A DNA stretch of 25,329 bases from DATBLZ01 sp036555065 (GTDB lineage: Bacteria > Pseudomonadota > Gammaproteobacteria > Steroidobacterales > Rariloculaceae): the NCBI GenBank assembly GCA_036555065.1, contig DATBLZ010000182.1, forward strand, positions 1 to 25,329, read 5' to 3'. Below the pieces are notes generated by a model. The model was not told where the DNA came from, made no database searches, and saw only the letters and a list, made by a program, of their open reading frames with translations. Within the stretch, counting starts at the first letter, position 1. Each line of letters begins with the position of its first letter. Positions 8,082 through 16,706 of the stretch are shown here, in pieces. Both the position numbers and the translations under genes were made by a program.

Positions 8082-9737
8082 TCAGTGCGGGGCCGATTCT
8101 AACGCTTTCGATAAGAAGGACTCGGTCGCGACGACTTCGGTCAAGCGGCAGTAATGCCAGGCCGCATCGGCCGGCGTCCACGATCCGGCGACGTATTCGT
8201 CGCACTTTTCCGGTATCGGGAGCGCGTACTCCTCGAGTGGATCACGAGCTAAGTCATAGAACTTGCAATCGCCGAGGCCGACGCCGTCGGTGCAAAGCAC
8301 CTTGTATCGCTTGTTGCGGGCCGCGACCTCGCGAATGCCGCCGCGCATGAGGTCGTGCGTTTCCGTCAAGACGTAGCCCATGTTCGGGTCGCGCACGGCG
8401 GTCGCGCCGTCGAAAAGGATCGGCGCGAGCGACACCGCGTCGAGGGGAACAGTGCCGCTCCCGTCGCTGCTCGAGACTTGCTCGGGCACGTCGAGGCCCG
8501 CGAGCTCGAGAATCGTGGAGTAAAGATCCGCGGCGTGGACGTACTCGTCGCTCGCGGAGCCTGCCTCGATGCGCGGCCCGCGAATTGCCAGCGGCACGCG
8601 CGCGCCGCTTTCGTAAACTGTGCCTTTGCCGCGGCCGCTGCGCGTGATGTACATGTTGTCGATGAAATCGAGCCCGGGTCGGCCGTACATCGGCGTCCCG
8701 TTGTCACCGATGTAGATCACATACGTATTCGGGTCGAGGTCATCGACGGCTTCGAGCACGATGCCGAGAGTCGTGTCGAGGGAGTTCGTCATCGCGCGCA
8801 TCACCGCCTCGCCGCTGCACGAGCCTAGATTCGCCGTGCCGAATTCGCCGCCACAGTCGCGCATTTCCTTCGCGCTCTCGGCATCGAGCGTATCGACGTT
8901 CGGCACGGCCATCTGGCTCGGCGAACGCTGAATCGTCGCGTGCGACAGGTTGGAGGCGAGCCAAACGAACCAAGGCTTATCGGGATTCTCGCGCTCGCGC
9001 GCGGTAATCCACTCGATGGTATCCGCGGCGTTGACGACGGGCGCGTAGCTCGTCGCCGCGACGCCGGGCACGGATCTCTGCGGCGGCGTCTCGGTGCGCC
9101 ACTCGTCGGCGGGCGTGCTCTCGTCCTGCAGCTGATAGTCGTAATTCCAGAAGGTCGCAAGAGCCGCGTGCATGTTGCCTTTGAACACGTCGAAGCCGGC
9201 CTGCCGCGGCTTCATGCCGGGGTAACTCACGGGGTTTCCCGGGAGGCCTGCGAGGTGCCATTTGCCGAAAATGGCCGTGCGGTAGCCGGCCTCGTCTTTC
9301 AAGCGCCGAACGAACGTCGTGTGATTCTTGCTCAGCGCGTCCTGATAGCTCGCAACGTGAGTTTTGGCTGCGAAAAGACCGGTCATGATCGAAGCGCGAG
9401 TCGGTGAGCAGAACGGGTGGGCCCAAACGTTCGTGAAGACGATGCCCTGCCGGGCCAAGTCGTCGAGCACGGGCGTCGAAGCCGGTCTGCCCGCGATGGT
9501 CTGATAGCGCGGATGATTGAGCCCCGTGGGTCCGTAGCGCGCGGTAAGGTCTTCGATCAAGCCCGGATACAGGTTGGGCGTGACGTCGAAACCGACATCG
9601 TCGCTGATGACGAGCAGGATGTTCGGACGACCGGCCGGTGGAGCGTTGCCGTGGTTATCCGCTTGCGCGAACGCCGGCGACGCGACGAAGACGAGGGGCA
9701 GCGAAAGTACGGCGGCGAGGTTCCGTTTGGCAAACAT
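8082..9737 (-). CDS. Exported sulfatase
   Basis: A 551-residue hydrolase of the alkaline phosphatase superfamily. A signal peptide (1-24, ending AFA) sends it to the periplasm or outside. ILLVISDDVGFD supplies the two metal-binding Asp residues (46, 47). CSPTRASIMTG at 110-120 is the full sulfatase signature, so Cys110 should be converted to formylglycine by a maturase not in this window. KWHLAG and YIGDNGTP give the remaining active-site Lys/His and metal-binding Asp/Asn. It should cleave a sulfate ester, but no substrate can be assigned. A TATACT hexamer (minus strand, 9765-9770) just upstream could be a -10, though no good -35 was found. The gene follows vapC by 45 bases and precedes the kinase. 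Confidence 0.92.
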   Translation of the reverse strand: MFAKRNLAAVLSLPLVFVASPAFAQADNHGNAPPAGRPNILLVISDDVGFDVTPNLYPGLIEDLTARYGPTGLNHPRYQTIAGRPASTPVLDDLARQGIVFTNVWAHPFCSPTRASIMTGLFAAKTHVASYQDALSKNHTTFVRRLKDEAGYRTAIFGKWHLAGLPGNPVSYPGMKPRQAGFDVFKGNMHAALATFWNYDYQLQDESTPADEWRTETPPQRSVPGVAATSYAPVVNAADTIEWITARERENPDKPWFVWLASNLSHATIQRSPSQMAVPNVDTLDAESAKEMRDCGGEFGTANLGSCSGEAVMRAMTNSLDTTLGIVLEAVDDLDPNTYVIYIGDNGTPMYGRPGLDFIDNMYITRSGRGKGTVYESGARVPLAIRGPRIEAGSASDEYVHAADLYSTILELAGLDVPEQVSSSDGSGTVPLDAVSLAPILFDGATAVRDPNMGYVLTETHDLMRGGIREVAARNKRYKVLCTDGVGLGDCKFYDLARDPLEEYALPIPEKCDEYVAGSWTPADAAWHYCRLTEVVATESFLSKALESAPH

Positions 9738-9782
9738 ACATTCTGCTCTACTGCGGGAGCAGCGAGTATATCCCGGCGGGGC

Positions 9783-10253
9783 TCAGTGAACCTCGTCGGG
9801 CGCGCCGAGATGTATACGGGCCGCGGCGGCGAGTTTTTCGTCGAAAGTTGCAAGCGGTGCTGCGAGGCGCTCAGCAACGCAGAGATAGGCGGCATCGTGG
9901 GCCGTGAGACCGTAACGCTGCGCCACCGATACGAGCACCTCCGCATCGACGGCATGGCGCTCGATCGGCAAGCGGCCGTACGCGCGCAACGCCGCTGCGA
10001 CCGCGTGCTCTGACTGTTTCCCGCGACGGATCTTTTTGACGCCGACACCGGCGATCTCGAAATCGAGCAAATGGGGCGCGTGCAGAGCACGCGCGTGCAG
10101 GAGAGCCTCCGCTTCGGCACAACTCTCCTCGCCGAACAGCGCTGCCGCGATGACGCTCGCGTCCGCCACGAGCGTCGGCCGATTCGCGTAAGCGGCCTTC
10201 GGCTCAGCGACTCGCAACCTGCGTGACGGGGTCGGTCGCGTCGGAGCGCCCAC
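9783..10253 (-). CDS. vapC: PIN-domain toxin (VapC/FitB type)
   Basis: This 156-residue PIN-domain protein is predicted to be an Mg-dependent ribonuclease toxin. The four acidic residues of the fold are present: Asp31 (LVADASV), Glu66 (LLDFEIAG), Asp120 (LTAHDAAYL) and Asp138 (ATFDEKLA). The nuclease should therefore be intact. GTG at 10253 starts 3 bases after the antitoxin stop, giving coupled translation. The first ~25 residues precede the fold and look unconserved, so an internal start is possible. It neighbours vapB on the same strand, and the sulfatase gene follows. The RNA target cannot be predicted. The symbol is used in the general family sense. Confidence 0.87.
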   Translation of the reverse strand: MGAPTRPTPSRRLRVAEPKAAYANRPTLVADASVIAAALFGEESCAEAEALLHARALHAPHLLDFEIAGVGVKKIRRGKQSEHAVAAALRAYGRLPIERHAVDAEVLVSVAQRYGLTAHDAAYLCVAERLAAPLATFDEKLAAAARIHLGAPDEVH

Positions 10254-10256
10254 GCG

Positions 10257-10523
10257 TCACCGGTCCTCGCGCATCTGCCTGATGTACTCGACCGAGCTTT
10301 CCGTGCCGTTCGGGAACAGCCGGCGCGAAAGCTCGACGAGCTCGTCGATCGTGATGGGTCGTTCGCCGGACGCCGCGGCTTGCGAGCGCTGACTTCGACC
10401 GACGGCCGCCTCGAGGATGCTGAGCAGCTCGCGTTGCAGCGAACGGTGGTTCGCGGCCGCGCGTTGCCGCAGCGCCGCGGCGAGATCCTCGGGCACGTTC
10501 TTGACCGACAGGCTCACGGGCAT
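10257..10523 (-). CDS. vapB: Ribbon-helix-helix antitoxin (VapB/FitA type)
   Basis: This 88-residue protein begins with MPVSLSVKNVPEDL, the N-terminal strand of FitA/Arc-like ribbon-helix-helix DNA binders. Helices ALRQRAAANHRSLQREL and LLSILEAAV follow. The C-terminal half, with ITIDELVELSRRLFP, is the likely toxin-binding tail that blocks the PIN active site. The frame is open far upstream of 10523, but the RHH fold starts at that ATG, which has GGAGCC just before it and a promoter ~30 bases upstream. It should neutralise the PIN toxin and repress its own operon. Confidence 0.87.
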   Translation of the reverse strand: MPVSLSVKNVPEDLAAALRQRAAANHRSLQRELLSILEAAVGRSQRSQAAASGERPITIDELVELSRRLFPNGTESSVEYIRQMREDR

Positions 10524-10552
10524 GGCTGGCTCCAAAACGGATCCACGGCTCC

Positions 10553-10582
10553 ATTGTGGCGCCATAGGCGCGTCAGCGTCAA
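10553..10582 (-). promoter_or_regulatory. Likely vapBC promoter with palindromic operator
   Basis: On the minus strand TTGACG (10582-10577) and CACAAT (10558-10553) are separated by 18 bases, a plausible sigma-70 promoter whose start would fall near 10546. A 12-base near-palindrome, TGTGGCGCCATA, lies at 10555-10566, overlapping the -10 and spacer. This is where a ribbon-helix-helix antitoxin would bind to repress its operon. It is a sequence match only. Confidence 0.5.
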
Positions 10583-10591
10583 GCGAAAGCC

Positions 10592-13465
10592 CTAGACTCC
10601 GGCGGGATCGCCCGCGGCCTCGCGCTTGGCGTCGGCCGGGAGCACGTCGCGCAACGACTGCCCGGTGTGCGACTTGCGGCACTTCCGGATCTCCTCGGGC
10701 GGGCCGACCGCGATGATCTCGCCGCCGCCGGAGCCGCCTTCAGGACCGAGGTCGATGATCCAGTCGGCCGTTTTGATGACCTCGAGATTGTGCTCGATGA
10801 TGACGATCGTGTTGCCTTGGTCGCGGAGCTGATAGAGCACCTCGAGCAACTGCGCGATGTCGTGGAAGTGCAGCCCCGTCGTCGGCTCGTCGAGGACGTA
10901 GAGCGTCGAGCCCGTCGCGCGCTTCGAGAGCTCTTTCGCGAGCTTGACGCGCTGCGCTTCACCGCCGGACAGCGTCGTCGCATTCTGGCCGAGCTGTATA
11001 TATGAGAGGCCGACGGCGACGAGCGTCTCGAGCTTCTTCGCGATCTGCGGCACGTTCTTGAAGAACTCGTAACCGTCCTCGACGGTCATGTTGAGCACTT
11101 CGGTGATGTTCTTGCCCTTGTAGCGGATCTCGAGCGTCTCGCGGTTGTAGCGCTTGCCGTGGCAGAGGTCGCAGGAGACATAGGCGTCGGGCAGGAAATG
11201 CATCTCGACGCGGATGACGCCGTCGCCCTCGCAGGCCTCGCAGCGCCCGCCCGAGACGTTGAAGCTGAACCGGCCAGGCGAGTAGCCGCGCGCACGCGCC
11301 TCCTGTGTCGCCGCGAAGAGCTCGCGGATCGGCGTGAAGAGACCGGTGTACGTGGCCGGGTTCGACCGCGGCGTGCGGCCGATCGGCGCTTGGCTGATGT
11401 CGATGACGCGGTCGAAGTGTTGGAGGCCTTCGACTTTCGCATACGGTGCCGGGTCCTCGCCGCCGCCGTTGATCTGCTGCGCCGCGAGCCGATACACCGT
11501 GTCGTTGATCAGCGTGCTCTTGCCCGAGCCCGACACACCCGTGACGCACGTCATGAGGCCGACGGGGATATCGACGTCGATTTTCTTGAGATTGTTGCCG
11601 CGCGCGCCGCGCACCGTCAGCACGAGGTTGTCGTCGAACTCGCGGCGCGACTTCGGTAGCGGAATCCTGCGCCGGCCCGTCAAATATTGCCCCGTCAACG
11701 ACGCCGCGTTCGCTTTGATCTCGGCCGGCGTTCCCTGCGCGACGATCTTGCCGCCGTGGACACCCGCGCCGGGGCCGAGATCGACGACGTGATCGGCGGC
11801 GAGAATCGATTCGCGGTCGTGCTCGACGACGAGCACGGTGTTGCCGAGATCGCGAAGCCCCATGAGCGTCGCGAGCAGGCGCTGGTGATCGCGTTGGTGC
11901 AGGCCGATCGACGGCTCGTCGAGTATGTACATGACGCCGACGAGGCCCGACCCGATCTGGCTCGCGAGCCGAATGCGCTGCGCCTCGCCGCCCGACAGCG
12001 TCTCGGCGCTGCGGTCGAGCGTGAGGTACCCGAGGCCGACGTCGGCAAGAAAGCGCAGGCGGTTTCTGATCTCTTTGACGATCTTCTCCGCGATCTCGCC
12101 GCGCCAGCCTTCGAGCTCGAGGTCGCTCAGGAACTCGAGCGCGTCATCGACGCTGAGACCATTGATATCGGGCAACGAACGATCCGCGACGAACACGTTG
12201 CGCGCCGCGACGTTGAGCCGCGTGCCGTTGCACTCCTTGCACGGCTGCACGCTTTGGTACTTTGCGAGCTCCTCACGGACCGCATTCGACTCCGTCTCCG
12301 TATAGCGGCGCTCCATGTTCGGGATGATGCCCTCGAACCGGTGCTTCCAGTGCCACTTGTTGCCCTTCTTGACGTTCTCGTAGCGGAACTGGATCTTCTC
12401 CTCGCCGCTGCCGTAGAGCACGATCTTCCGGGCTTTCTCGGAGAGCTCGTCCCACGGCTTCTCGACGTCGAATTTGTAGTGATTCGCGAGCGACTGGATC
12501 ATCGTGAAGTAGAACGCGCTGTGGTGGTCCCAGCCGCGAATCGCGCCGCCCGCGAGCGACAGGTGCGGATGGCGCACGATGCGCTCGGCGTCGAAAAAGC
12601 GCCGCACGCCGAGGCCGTCGCAGGCCGAGCATGCGCCGATCGGGTTGTTGAACGAGAAAAGCCGCGGCTCGAGCTCGACGATGCTGTAGCCGCACTTGGG
12701 ACACGCGAACTTGTTCGAGAATACGAGCGGCGCCTTCTTCGGCTCGTCCATGAACGCGATCGCGGCGACGCCGTCGCCGAGCTCGAGCGCGGTCTCGAAC
12801 GACTCGGCGAGCCGCTGCGCAATGTCCGGGCGCACCTTGAGCCGGTCGATGACGGCGTCGATGTCGTGCTTCTGTTTCGCATTGAGCTGCGGCGTTGCGT
12901 CGAGCTCGTAGGTTTTGCCATCGATGAGCACGCGCACGAAACCGCGCGAGCGCAGGTCGGCGAGAACCTCTGTGTGCTCGCCCTTGCGCGTTTTGATCAC
13001 GGGCGCGAGCAGCATGATGCGCGTGTCCGGCTCGAGCGCAAGCACTTGGTCGACCATCTGCGAGACGCTCTGCGCCTGCAGCGGCGTGCCGTGGTTGGGG
13101 CAGCGCGGAATTCCGGCGCGCGCGTATAGGAGGCGCAGGTAATCGTGAATTTCCGTGACCGTGCCGACCGTCGAGCGCGGGTTGTGCGATGTCGATTTCT
13201 GCTCGATCGAGATCGCGGGCGAGAGCCCCTCGATGTGATCGACGTCGGGCTTGTCCATCATCGACAGGAATTGCCGCGCGTAGGCGGACAGCGATTCGAC
13301 GTAACGGCGCTGCCCTTCGGCATAGAGCGTATCGAACGCGAGCGAGGATTTGCCCGAGCCCGAGAGCCCCGTGAACACGATGAGCTTGTCGCGCGGCAGG
13401 TCGAGGTCGATGCCCTTGAGATTGTGGGTCCGCGCGCCGCGGATTTGGATCAGTTGAATTGACAT
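10592..13465 (-). CDS. uvrA: Excinuclease ABC subunit A
   Basis: UvrA is the damage-sensing ATPase of nucleotide excision repair, acting with UvrB. At 957 residues the protein is full length. It has two ABC ATPase modules: Walker A motifs GLSGSGKSSLA and GVSGSGKSTL, and signatures LSGGEAQRIRLA and LSGGEAQRVKLA. It also has two zinc-finger regions (CPKCGYSIVE to CSACDGLG, and CEACEGDG to CDLCHGKRYN). The start is ATG 13465 (MSIQLIQIRGARTHNLKGI), which matches the family. The frame is open 16 codons further upstream, but that extension is not expected. It is followed at 69 bases by vapB on the same strand. It has a candidate promoter upstream but no CTG-N10-CAG SOS box that I could find. Confidence 0.97.
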   Translation of the reverse strand: MSIQLIQIRGARTHNLKGIDLDLPRDKLIVFTGLSGSGKSSLAFDTLYAEGQRRYVESLSAYARQFLSMMDKPDVDHIEGLSPAISIEQKSTSHNPRSTVGTVTEIHDYLRLLYARAGIPRCPNHGTPLQAQSVSQMVDQVLALEPDTRIMLLAPVIKTRKGEHTEVLADLRSRGFVRVLIDGKTYELDATPQLNAKQKHDIDAVIDRLKVRPDIAQRLAESFETALELGDGVAAIAFMDEPKKAPLVFSNKFACPKCGYSIVELEPRLFSFNNPIGACSACDGLGVRRFFDAERIVRHPHLSLAGGAIRGWDHHSAFYFTMIQSLANHYKFDVEKPWDELSEKARKIVLYGSGEEKIQFRYENVKKGNKWHWKHRFEGIIPNMERRYTETESNAVREELAKYQSVQPCKECNGTRLNVAARNVFVADRSLPDINGLSVDDALEFLSDLELEGWRGEIAEKIVKEIRNRLRFLADVGLGYLTLDRSAETLSGGEAQRIRLASQIGSGLVGVMYILDEPSIGLHQRDHQRLLATLMGLRDLGNTVLVVEHDRESILAADHVVDLGPGAGVHGGKIVAQGTPAEIKANAASLTGQYLTGRRRIPLPKSRREFDDNLVLTVRGARGNNLKKIDVDIPVGLMTCVTGVSGSGKSTLINDTVYRLAAQQINGGGEDPAPYAKVEGLQHFDRVIDISQAPIGRTPRSNPATYTGLFTPIRELFAATQEARARGYSPGRFSFNVSGGRCEACEGDGVIRVEMHFLPDAYVSCDLCHGKRYNRETLEIRYKGKNITEVLNMTVEDGYEFFKNVPQIAKKLETLVAVGLSYIQLGQNATTLSGGEAQRVKLAKELSKRATGSTLYVLDEPTTGLHFHDIAQLLEVLYQLRDQGNTIVIIEHNLEVIKTADWIIDLGPEGGSGGGEIIAVGPPEEIRKCRKSHTGQSLRDVLPADAKREAAGDPAGV

Positions 13466-13512
13466 TTGCGGTCGGTGGCCGGGGATCGCGCGTCGGCGCG
13501 AGCGAAACGCCA

Positions 13513-13542
13513 ACTATACGCCGCGCGGAAAGCGCGGCGCAA
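13513..13542 (-). promoter_or_regulatory. Possible uvrA promoter with GC hairpin in spacer
   Basis: TATAGT (minus strand, 13518-13513) is a good -10. TTGCGC (13542-13537), 18 bases upstream, is a weak -35. The spacer is nearly filled by an inverted repeat with 7-base arms GCCGCGC (13520-13526) and GCGCGGC (13532-13538). The repeat may be an operator or chance in GC-rich DNA. Confidence 0.35.
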
Positions 13543-13652
13543 AGTCGGGCGCGCCCCCTTTCGGCTGCCGCAATTGTTGCGTATGCTGAATAAGAGTGGG
13601 CGAAGAACAGCCGAAGGCGGCAACAGCCCCCCACAAAACCGAGGCGAAGATC

Positions 13653-16064
13653 ATGCGCATGAGCATCCCGGCGTTGCTATTGGCATCCACAGCGCTCGCT
13701 GCGCTTCCCGCGCCGGCTGGGGCCCAGTCCGGCAGGACTACATTGCCGATTCCGGACCCCGCTTTTCACGGCCAAATCGGCTTGCGCGCTTCCGACTCGG
13801 TGAAGGATTTTCCCGCTGAGCCCACGGCGCCCGAAGGGGCGCCCAATGTGCTGCTGATCCTCACGGATGATGTCGGCTTCGGTGCGACGAGCACGTTCGG
13901 CGGGCCGATCCCGACGCCGACGGTCGACCGGCTCGCATCGCTGGGAATCCGCTATAACAATTTCCATACGACCGCGCTCTGCTCGCCGACGCGCGCGGCG
14001 CTGCTCACGGGACGCAATCATCACAGCGTCGCGACGGGCGGCATCATGGAGATCGGCACGGGCCTTCCGGGCTACAACACGTTGATCCCCCAATCGAAGC
14101 GTGGCATGGGCAATATCCTCAAGCTCAACGGCTACAACACGTCGTGGTTCGGGAAGAACCACAACGTGCCAGACTGGCAAACCAGCCAGGCCGGCCCCTT
14201 CGACCTCTGGCCGACCGGGCTCGGCTTCGAGTACTTCTACGGCTTCATCGGCGGCGACACGAGCCAATGGGCGCCCGCGATCGTCGAGAACACGCGGCCG
14301 ATCGAGCCGCCCGAAGACGATCCCGACTACAACTTCGACCGCGACATGGCCGACAGGGCGATCGCGTGGATCCGCATGCAGAAATCGGTCGCGCCGAACA
14401 AGCCGTTCTTCGTCTACTACGCGACCGGCACCGCGCACGCGCCGCACCACGCGCCCAAGGAATGGATCGAGCGGTTCGCGGGCAAGTTCGATCACGGCTG
14501 GGACGCGCAGCGCGAGATGACGTTAGCGAGGCAGAAGGAGATGGGGATCGTCCCGGCGAGCACGCGGCTCACGCGACGCGCGCCCGGGATCGAGGCATGG
14601 AGCTCGCTGAGCGCAGACGAAAAGAAGGTCTACGCGCACATGATGGAGGTCTATGCAGCCGCGCTCGCGCATGCCGACTATCAGATCGGCCGCGTCGTCG
14701 ATGCCGTCGAGGCTCTCGGCGAGCTCGACAATACGCTCATCATCTTCATCCAGGGCGACAACGGCGCCTCGGCCGAGGGCAGCGCGCAGGGCCTGCTCAA
14801 CGAGATGACGTTTTTCAACGCGATTCCCGAGCCCTTCTCAGAGGTTCTGCGGAGAATGGACGAGCTCGGCGGGCCGACGACCTTCAACCACTATCCGATC
14901 GGCTGGGCGCACGCGATGGACACGCCGTTCCAGTGGACCAAGCAGATCGCGTCACACTTCGGTGGCACGCGCAATGGGCTCGTGATCGCGTGGCCGAAGC
15001 GCATCCAGGCGCGCGGCGAGATCCGCTCCCAGTTTCACCACGTGATCGACATCTTGCCGACGGTTCTCGAAGCGACCGAGTTGCCTGCGCCCGAGCGAGT
15101 GTTCGGCGTCGAGCAGGAGCCGATCGAGGGCGTGAGCATGGCGTACACCTGGGACGATGCGGACGCGCCCTCCCGGCGCCGATCTCAATATTTCGAGATG
15201 CTCGGGAACCGCGCGATCTACCAAGACGGCTGGGTCGCGGCGACGACTCCGACGACGCCGCCGTGGGTCAGCTTGGCCGCTCCCGTCGACCCGATCGACG
15301 GCTATCAGTGGGAGCTCTACAACGTCGCAGAGGATTTCTCGGAGTCGACGAACGTGGCGAGATCGAATCCCGACAAGCTTCGCGAGCTCCAACGCGCGTT
15401 CTACATCGAAGCGGTCAAGTACAACGTGCTGCCGCTCGACAACACCAAAGTCGAGCGGCTCGACGTCTCGAACCGCCCGAGCAATATCCGCGGTCTTGAT
15501 ACGTTTACGTACTACGACGGCATGGTCCGCATTCCCGAGGGCGCGGCGCCGGACCTCAAGAACAAGTCTTTCGGCATCAGCGCCGTCGTCGAGATCCCGG
15601 AAGGCGGCGCCGAGGGATTGTTGATGACGCAAGGCGGCCGGTTCTGCGGCGTAGGCCTCTATTTGCTCGACGGCCGGCCCGTGTTCACCTACAACCTCGC
15701 CGGCGTCGAGCGCTACACGGTCGCCGGCCAAAACGCGCTCGCGCCGGGCCGGCACGTCATCACGCTCGATTTCAACTATGACGGCGGCGGGATCGGCAAG
15801 GGCGGGCAGGCGACGTTGAGCGTCGACCGCACCATCGTCGGGAGCGCGCGGATCCTGCAAACGATCCCGTTTCGGATGTCGCTCGACGAGACGCTCGATA
15901 TCGGGCTCGACACGGGCACGCCGGTCAGTGAGGACTACGAGGTGCCGTTCGATTTCACGGGAACGCTCGAGGTCGTGACGATCCAAATCACCGAGCACAC
16001 GCTTACCGAGGAGCAGCTGCGCCAGTATCGCGACGGTCGCGCGAACGCGGCGTTCGCGCAGTAG
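13653..16064 (+). CDS. Exported arylsulfatase with C-terminal accessory domain
   Basis: An 803-residue sulfatase. ATG 13653 was chosen because it opens a good signal peptide (cleavage near AGA, residue 24) and follows GAGGCGAAG. The longer frame from 13596 would bury the signal. LLILTDDVGFG supplies metal-binding Asp72 and Asp73, and CSPTRAALLTGR at 110-121 is the signature whose Cys110 becomes formylglycine. GKNHNVPDWQ and FIQGDNGASAEG give further active-site residues. The catalytic part ends near residue 600. The last ~170 residues form a beta-sandwich-like, LamG-resembling domain often attached to this arylsulfatase subgroup. Substrate unknown. The gene lies alone between uvrA and ssb. 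A TATGCT at 13582-13587 may be its -10. Confidence 0.92.
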   Translation: MRMSIPALLLASTALAALPAPAGAQSGRTTLPIPDPAFHGQIGLRASDSVKDFPAEPTAPEGAPNVLLILTDDVGFGATSTFGGPIPTPTVDRLASLGIRYNNFHTTALCSPTRAALLTGRNHHSVATGGIMEIGTGLPGYNTLIPQSKRGMGNILKLNGYNTSWFGKNHNVPDWQTSQAGPFDLWPTGLGFEYFYGFIGGDTSQWAPAIVENTRPIEPPEDDPDYNFDRDMADRAIAWIRMQKSVAPNKPFFVYYATGTAHAPHHAPKEWIERFAGKFDHGWDAQREMTLARQKEMGIVPASTRLTRRAPGIEAWSSLSADEKKVYAHMMEVYAAALAHADYQIGRVVDAVEALGELDNTLIIFIQGDNGASAEGSAQGLLNEMTFFNAIPEPFSEVLRRMDELGGPTTFNHYPIGWAHAMDTPFQWTKQIASHFGGTRNGLVIAWPKRIQARGEIRSQFHHVIDILPTVLEATELPAPERVFGVEQEPIEGVSMAYTWDDADAPSRRRSQYFEMLGNRAIYQDGWVAATTPTTPPWVSLAAPVDPIDGYQWELYNVAEDFSESTNVARSNPDKLRELQRAFYIEAVKYNVLPLDNTKVERLDVSNRPSNIRGLDTFTYYDGMVRIPEGAAPDLKNKSFGISAVVEIPEGGAEGLLMTQGGRFCGVGLYLLDGRPVFTYNLAGVERYTVAGQNALAPGRHVITLDFNYDGGGIGKGGQATLSVDRTIVGSARILQTIPFRMSLDETLDIGLDTGTPVSEDYEVPFDFTGTLEVVTIQITEHTLTEEQLRQYRDGRANAAFAQ

Positions 16065-16128
16065 GCGGATTGGGGGGCGCGCGCCACCGGCGTGGCATTC
16101 CTGGCCAATTCGGGGATTTATGCGCGGC

Positions 16129-16157
16129 TGCACATTGCGGCCCCCGCAGCGTACAAT
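16129..16157 (+). promoter_or_regulatory. Likely ssb operon promoter
   Basis: TGCACA (16129-16134, 4 of 6 to the -35 consensus) and TACAAT (16152-16157, 5 of 6 to the -10) are 17 bases apart, 70 bases before the ssb start. Transcription would begin near 16164 and could serve the whole ssb to lnt gene run. Confidence 0.5.
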
Positions 16158-16167
16158 GACCACTCTT

Positions 16168-16184
16168 CGCGGGCCGAGCCCGCG
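16168..16184 (+). promoter_or_regulatory. GC hairpin in ssb leader
   Basis: A perfect stem of 7 base pairs, CGCGGGC (16168-16174) and GCCCGCG (16178-16184), has a CGA loop. It would form at the very 5' end of the predicted ssb transcript. No T-run follows, so it is not a standard terminator. It may protect the mRNA end. Confidence 0.4.
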
Positions 16185-16226
16185 CGGCGGAAGACTACGT
16201 AAAACCTTTAAATAGCAGGAGCTTGC

Positions 16227-16688
16227 ATGGCAAGGGGCATCAATAAGGTCATCCTCGTAGGCCATCTCGGTGCCGACCCAGAAACCCGCTATATGCCGAG
16301 CGGCGGCGCGGTCACGAACCTGCGCTTGGCGACGAGCGAGCAATGGAAGGACAAGACCTCGGGCGACCAGCAAGAGCGCACCGAATGGCACAACGTCGCG
16401 ATGTTCGGCCGCCTCGCCGAGATCGCGGGCGAGTACCTGCGCAAGGGCTCGCAGGTCTACATCGAAGGACGGCTGCGCACGCGCAAGTGGCAGGACAAGG
16501 AAGGCCACGACCGTTGGACGACGGAGATCATCGCGAACGATATGCAGATGCTCGGCGGCCGGCCCGATGCGAGCGCGCCCGCGCGCGTCGCGGAGCCTGC
16601 GGCCGAGATGCCTTCGGCCGGCGCCCGCGCCCAAGCGCAGGGAAAATCCGGGGCGATGCCCGATTTCGATGACGACATTCCGTTCTAG
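16227..16688 (+). CDS. ssb: Single-stranded DNA-binding protein
   Basis: SSB coats single-stranded DNA in replication, repair and recombination. This 153-residue protein has an N-terminal OB fold starting MARGINKVILVGHLG. Conserved aromatic and binding strands are visible (WKDK, TEWHNVAMFGRLAEIAGEYL, VYIEGRLRTRKW). A low-complexity Ala/Pro/Gly linker follows, then the acidic tip DFDDDIPF that recruits partner proteins. AGGAGC lies about 6 bases before ATG 16227. miaB follows by 18 bases and is probably on the same transcript. A candidate promoter and leader hairpin lie upstream, and no LexA box was found there. Confidence 0.97.
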   Translation: MARGINKVILVGHLGADPETRYMPSGGAVTNLRLATSEQWKDKTSGDQQERTEWHNVAMFGRLAEIAGEYLRKGSQVYIEGRLRTRKWQDKEGHDRWTTEIIANDMQMLGGRPDASAPARVAEPAAEMPSAGARAQAQGKSGAMPDFDDDIPF

Positions 16689-16706
16689 CGCCCGAGGTTG
16701 ATCGGC

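Noticed and set aside
11687..13129. 480-codon plus-strand frame inside uvrA
   Set aside because: It is antisense to conserved uvrA motifs and has a typical shadow composition.
16065..16226. SOS box before ssb
   Set aside because: I checked CTG-N10-CAG spacing by eye in this gap and before uvrA and found no match.
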